Position numbers and translations under genes: made by a program
Assembly: GCF_023016805.1 (NCBI RefSeq)
Contig: NZ_JALKCH010000005.1
Span: 248,001 to 312,000 of the forward strand
DNA from: Ancylobacter crimeensis
GTDB lineage: Bacteria > Pseudomonadota > Alphaproteobacteria > Rhizobiales > Xanthobacteraceae
Reading direction: 5' to 3'
DNA: 64,000 nt
Shown: positions 61,221-64,000 of the stretch, in pieces
Layout: each line of letters begins with the position of its first letter
How positions within the stretch are numbered: position 1 is the stretch's first letter
Notes under the pieces: model-generated
Told to the model about the DNA's origin: nothing
Database searches by the model: none
The model's input: only the letters and a program-made list of their open reading frames with translations

Positions 61221-62051
61221 ATGCTCGCACCCTCCTATGCCACGCCGCGCGAGAAATTCACCTATTTCGTCTTTGCGGTGTACTGTGCCCTCGTCTTCCT
61301 GTTCCTGGTCGGCCCGATCCTCGTCATCATGCCGCTCTCCTTTTCGAGCGAGCCGTGGTTCACCTATCCGCTGCCGGGGCTGAGCCTGCGCTGGTATGCG
61401 GATTTCTTCACCGATGACCGCTGGCGGATCGCGCTGCAGAACAGCGCCATCATCGCGGTGTGCTCGACGGTGGTGGCGACCGGGCTCGGTACGCTGGCCG
61501 CGCTCGGCCTGTCGCGCGGCAACGTGCCATGGGCCGGCCTCATCATGCCGATCCTGATCTCGCCGATGATCGTGCCGATCGTGATCGTGGCGGTGGCGAT
61601 GTTCTTCGGCTTCGCCTCTGTGGGGCTGAACAACACCTATTTCGGCCTCATCATGGCCCACGCCATGCTCGGCACGCCCTTCGTGGTCATCACCGTGACG
61701 GCGACGCTGACCGGGTTCGACCGCTCGCTGACCCGCGCGGCGGCCTCGCTCGGCGCGTCGCCCTGGACCTCGTTCCGTACCGTGACGCTGCCGCTGATCG
61801 CGCCGGGCGTCATCTCCGGCGCGCTGTTCGCCTTCGTCACCTCGTGGGACGAGGTGGTGGTGGCGCTGTTCCTCGCCAGTCCCGACCAGCGCACCCTGCC
61901 GCGGCAGATGTTCTCCGGCATCCGCGAGCAGATCTCGCCGACCATCACTGCCGCCGCCACCATGCTGGTGGTGTTCGCCGCGGTGCTGATGACGACGCTG
62001 GAACTGCTGCGCCGCCGCTCCGAACGCCTGCGCGGCACGATGGTGGCGTGA
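61221..62051 (+). CDS. Polyamine-type ABC transporter permease (PotC-like)
   Basis: A 276-aa permease with six membrane helices. The EAA loop is AAASLGASPWTSFRTVTLPLIAPG. It forms the channel with the PotB-like protein. It begins 6 bases after the previous stop and is followed by a terminator, so it ends the operon. Confidence 0.93.
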   Translation: MLAPSYATPREKFTYFVFAVYCALVFLFLVGPILVIMPLSFSSEPWFTYPLPGLSLRWYADFFTDDRWRIALQNSAIIAVCSTVVATGLGTLAALGLSRGNVPWAGLIMPILISPMIVPIVIVAVAMFFGFASVGLNNTYFGLIMAHAMLGTPFVVITVTATLTGFDRSLTRAAASLGASPWTSFRTVTLPLIAPGVISGALFAFVTSWDEVVVALFLASPDQRTLPRQMFSGIREQISPTITAAATMLVVFAAVLMTTLELLRRRSERLRGTMVA

Positions 62052-62080
62052 CGCGGACCGCTTCGGCAGGCTCGAACGAC

Positions 62081-62118
62081 AAAGGCCCGGAGAGACAGCT
62101 CTCCGGGCCTTTGCGTTT
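62081..62118. terminator. Terminator after the polyamine transporter operon
   Basis: A 14-bp perfect stem (AAAGGCCCGGAGAG/CTCTCCGGGCCTTT, loop ACAG), then TTTGCGTTTTC. It lies between the convergent permease and FAD oxidase genes and probably serves mainly the rightward operon. Confidence 0.85.
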
Positions 62119-62159
62119 TCAGGGGCGGCCGCGAAGGCCCGCTGCCGGCCGAACGTTCC

Positions 62160-63428
62160 TCAGCGATCCATCTTCTCGCGGAAGCGGTCCCATTTCAGCC
62201 GGCTCTTCACCGCCAGCGGCCAGGCGAGATGGCCGAGGATGGGGCGGATCCGGGTCACTGGAAGGTCCAGCGTCTCCGGCCCGCCCCCGGCGGCGCGGCG
62301 GGCGAGCATGCGACCGGTGGCGGTCGCCATGGCGACGCCCCGGCCATTATAGCCGAGCCCGATATGGATCCCGACCTCCGGCTCGTGGATGTGGGGCAGG
62401 TGGTCCCAGGTCACCGCGACCCGCCCGTTCCAGCGATGGGTCCATTCGAACGCCTTCAGCATCGGAAACAGCTCGACCGCATGCCTGACCAGCGCGCGGT
62501 AATCCTCCGGCTGCGTCGCCTCGCGCAGCACCGAGCGGCCGCCCATCAGGAAGCGGCCGGCATCGTCGATGCGATAGTAGGCATAGGTCGAGGACATCTC
62601 GTACAGCACCACGCCGCCCGGCATGATGGTGTTGCGCACCTCATCGGACAGGGGCTCGGTGGCGGTGATCGAGGAGAACACCGGGATCACGCTGCGCCGC
62701 AGCCCGGGCCAGAGGTCGTCCGAATAGCCGTTGGTGGCGAGGATCACGCGCTTGGCCGTCACCCGTCCGCCGGGGGTGGAGAGGTTCCAGCCCTGCGTGC
62801 CGCGAACGAGCTGCGTGACCGGGGTGTCGGTGAAGATCTCGGCGCCGGCGGCGAGCGCGGCGCGGGCGAGGCCGCGGGCATAGCCGAGCGGGTTCACTTG
62901 CCCGCCCCGCCGGTCATGGGCGCCGATCCTATAGGCCCCGGTGCCGGTGAGGCGCGCCATCTCCTTCGCATCGGCGAGCACGACATCGGCGCCGCGGGCG
63001 CTCCATTGGCGCTGGAAGTCGCGGATTCCGGCGACCGATTTCGGGGTGATGCCGGCCCGCAGGGTGCCCCCGCGCTTCGCCGCGCAGTCGATGCCGTGGC
63101 GGGCGATGAGGTCGAAGACGAGGGAGGGCGCCTCATGGCCGAGCCGTACCATGCGGCCGCCGAGGTCGGAGCCGAAGCGCTGCTCCAGCTCCTCCGGCTC
63201 CCATTTCAAGCCCGGATTGACCTGCCCGCCATTGCGCCCCGAGGCACCCCAGCCGATCTGGCTTGCCTCCAGCACGATGGTCGCGATGTCGGCCTCGGCA
63301 AGATGCAGCGCGGCGGACAGGCCGGTGAAGCCGGCCCCGATGATGGCGACCTCCACCATGCGGTCGCCGGCGAGCGGCGCGGTCTGAGGGGCGGGAGCCG
63401 CCGTCGCCGCATAGAGCGAACGCGGCAT
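62160..63428 (-). CDS. FAD-dependent oxidoreductase (PuuB/gamma-glutamylputrescine oxidase-like)
   Basis: A 422-aa DadA/PuuB-type flavoprotein. It starts MPRSLYAATAAPAP, like the SYYAASA start of PuuB. The FAD motif is VAIIGAGFTGLSAALHLAEA with ASGRNGGQVNPG, and the C-terminal FAD contact is IGLGYNGRGVAMATATGR. PuuB oxidises gamma-glutamylputrescine, releasing an aldehyde, ammonia and hydrogen peroxide. The position next to a polyamine-type importer supports a role in amine breakdown, though the exact substrate is unproven. A GTG at 63455 with GGAG upstream is a credible longer start. Confidence 0.88.
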   Translation of the reverse strand: MPRSLYAATAAPAPQTAPLAGDRMVEVAIIGAGFTGLSAALHLAEADIATIVLEASQIGWGASGRNGGQVNPGLKWEPEELEQRFGSDLGGRMVRLGHEAPSLVFDLIARHGIDCAAKRGGTLRAGITPKSVAGIRDFQRQWSARGADVVLADAKEMARLTGTGAYRIGAHDRRGGQVNPLGYARGLARAALAAGAEIFTDTPVTQLVRGTQGWNLSTPGGRVTAKRVILATNGYSDDLWPGLRRSVIPVFSSITATEPLSDEVRNTIMPGGVVLYEMSSTYAYYRIDDAGRFLMGGRSVLREATQPEDYRALVRHAVELFPMLKAFEWTHRWNGRVAVTWDHLPHIHEPEVGIHIGLGYNGRGVAMATATGRMLARRAAGGGPETLDLPVTRIRPILGHLAWPLAVKSRLKWDRFREKMDR

Positions 63429-63547
63429 GGGGCGGCGGGCAATGGTTTCGACCACGGCGGGCACTCCGTTCGAAGGATGTATCGGTTTCCGGCGCCGTCT
63501 CCGGTCAGGGGGGCCGGCCGGAAAGGGCTCCGGATTCACGCAATGCG

Positions 63548-64000
63548 CTAGAGACCCGCGACCGGGCGGGGGCGGCTTCCGTCGAAGAAGCGCGAGAGGC
63601 GGTAGGGGGCGGGGTCGGCGATCGGCCTGCTCCCGGTCAAGAGGTCGGCGACCAGATGGCCGGCGCCCGGCCCGATGCCGAACCCATGGCCGGAGAAGCC
63701 GGTTGCGACGATGAGGCCGGAGATCGTGGTTTTGCCGGTATCGGCCGGCGAGATAACCGGCACCGCATCCGGCGTCGCGTCGATGAAGCCGGCCCAGCAC
63801 TGCGCGATGCGCGCCGTTTCAAAGGCCGGGAAGCGCCGCTTGAGCGCGGCGAAGGCCTGATCGAGATAACCGCGATCCGGCGCCGGATCGAGCACGCGGG
63901 CCTCCTCATAGGGCGACGTCTGGTCGAAGGGGCGGGGCGTCGCCTCGTTCCACTCGGTCACGAAGCGCGGGCCGAGGCGCAGCCGCAGCGAGGACAGCTC
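63548..64000 (-). CDS. FAD-dependent oxidoreductase, C-terminal part (cut by window end)
   Basis: The last 150 residues of a second DadA/glycine-oxidase-type flavoprotein; the frame continues open to the window edge, so the N-terminus with the FAD-binding motif is missing. Visible features are RIAQCWAGFIDATPDAVPVIS and IVATGFSGHGFGIGPGAGHLVADL, the closing FAD-binding segment of this family. It is on the same strand and 120 bp upstream of the PuuB-like gene, so both may belong to one amine or amino-acid oxidation operon. Confidence 0.85.
   Translation of the reverse strand, partial: ELSSLRLRLGPRFVTEWNEATPRPFDQTSPYEEARVLDPAPDRGYLDQAFAALKRRFPAFETARIAQCWAGFIDATPDAVPVISPADTGKTTISGLIVATGFSGHGFGIGPGAGHLVADLLTGSRPIADPAPYRLSRFFDGSRPRPVAGL

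Noticed and set aside
59634-61661. 675-aa open frame opposite the polyamine permeases
   Set aside because: Antisense shadow, no domain and no ribosome binding site.
1-64000. Search for tRNA, rRNA, CRISPR arrays, transposases, integrases and defence islands
   Set aside because: None was recognised by eye; a tRNA scan would be needed to be certain about tRNA genes in the longer gaps.

Overview
This 64 kb window is high-GC chromosomal DNA from an alphaproteobacterium. It is most likely a member of the Hyphomicrobiales (Rhizobiales), perhaps near Xanthobacteraceae such as Ancylobacter or Starkeya. The order rests on a heme-regulated Irr repressor divergent from fabA-fabB-fabI, a CycM-type membrane cytochrome c divergent from pheA, a CtrA-type box in front of minCDE, a Ku-LigD pair, and short dispersed palindromes of the rhizobial type. 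The genus-level guess is weak. Almost all of the sequence is ordinary core genome. I see no rRNA, tRNA, CRISPR array, insertion sequence, integrase or phage gene, and no base-composition break that would mark an island.

Layout. 0-9.7 kb: mixed housekeeping and cell-envelope genes (metallo-hydrolase, DUF1499/HAD pair, extensin-like protein, omega-aminotransferase, L,D-transpeptidase lipoprotein, a small unknown protein, CorA transporter, SDR, pdxH). 9.8-16.5 kb: RT0821-type lipoprotein, DnaJ-like co-chaperone, a first fabI, and a run of a secreted unknown, a histidine phosphatase, an M17 peptidase, a MarR regulator and an NlpC/P60 hydrolase. 16.5-26.1 kb: one leftward operon with a Yej-type oligopeptide ABC transporter (two tandem binding proteins, two permeases, a double ATPase) tightly joined to a Nudix hydrolase and a GhrA-like reductase. 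26.3-32.0 kb: cycM, pheA, the unsaturated fatty acid genes fabI-fabB-fabA, and irr. 32.1-40.0 kb: SH3 protein, 2-hydroxyacid dehydrogenase, patatin lipoprotein, ThiF/MoeB-type enzyme, and the Ku-LigD end-joining pair. 40.3-43.6 kb: minCDE, an aldo/keto reductase and a small membrane protein. 43.9-50.9 kb: a GbsR-type regulator followed by cydD-cydC-cydA-cydB-cydX, the complete assembly and structural set for cytochrome bd oxidase. 51.0-53.1 kb: lrgA-lrgB with a divergent LysR regulator. 53.2-64 kb: a GMC oxidoreductase/HAD pair with a divergent LysR regulator, a four-gene polyamine-type ABC transporter, and two DadA/PuuB-type FAD oxidases, the last cut by the window end.

Most notable points. 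(1) A near-perfect sigma-54 promoter (TGGCAC-N5-TTGC, 57415-57429) precedes the polyamine transporter, with a 20-bp perfect inverted repeat about 280 bp further upstream that could bind its activator. (2) A TTAA-N7-TTAA CtrA box precedes minCDE, with a hairpin that includes the minC ribosome binding site. (3) The Nudix and GhrA genes overlap the Yej operon and each other by 4 bp, which suggests joint expression with peptide uptake. (4) There are two complete FabI paralogs, one alone and one in the irr-linked fab operon. (5) The 47-codon cydX was found by eye. I found no strong case for an undescribed multi-gene system; the best unknowns are the 71-aa protein at 6854-7069 with its structured leader, the secreted protein at 12507-13127, and the HAD/GMC pair.
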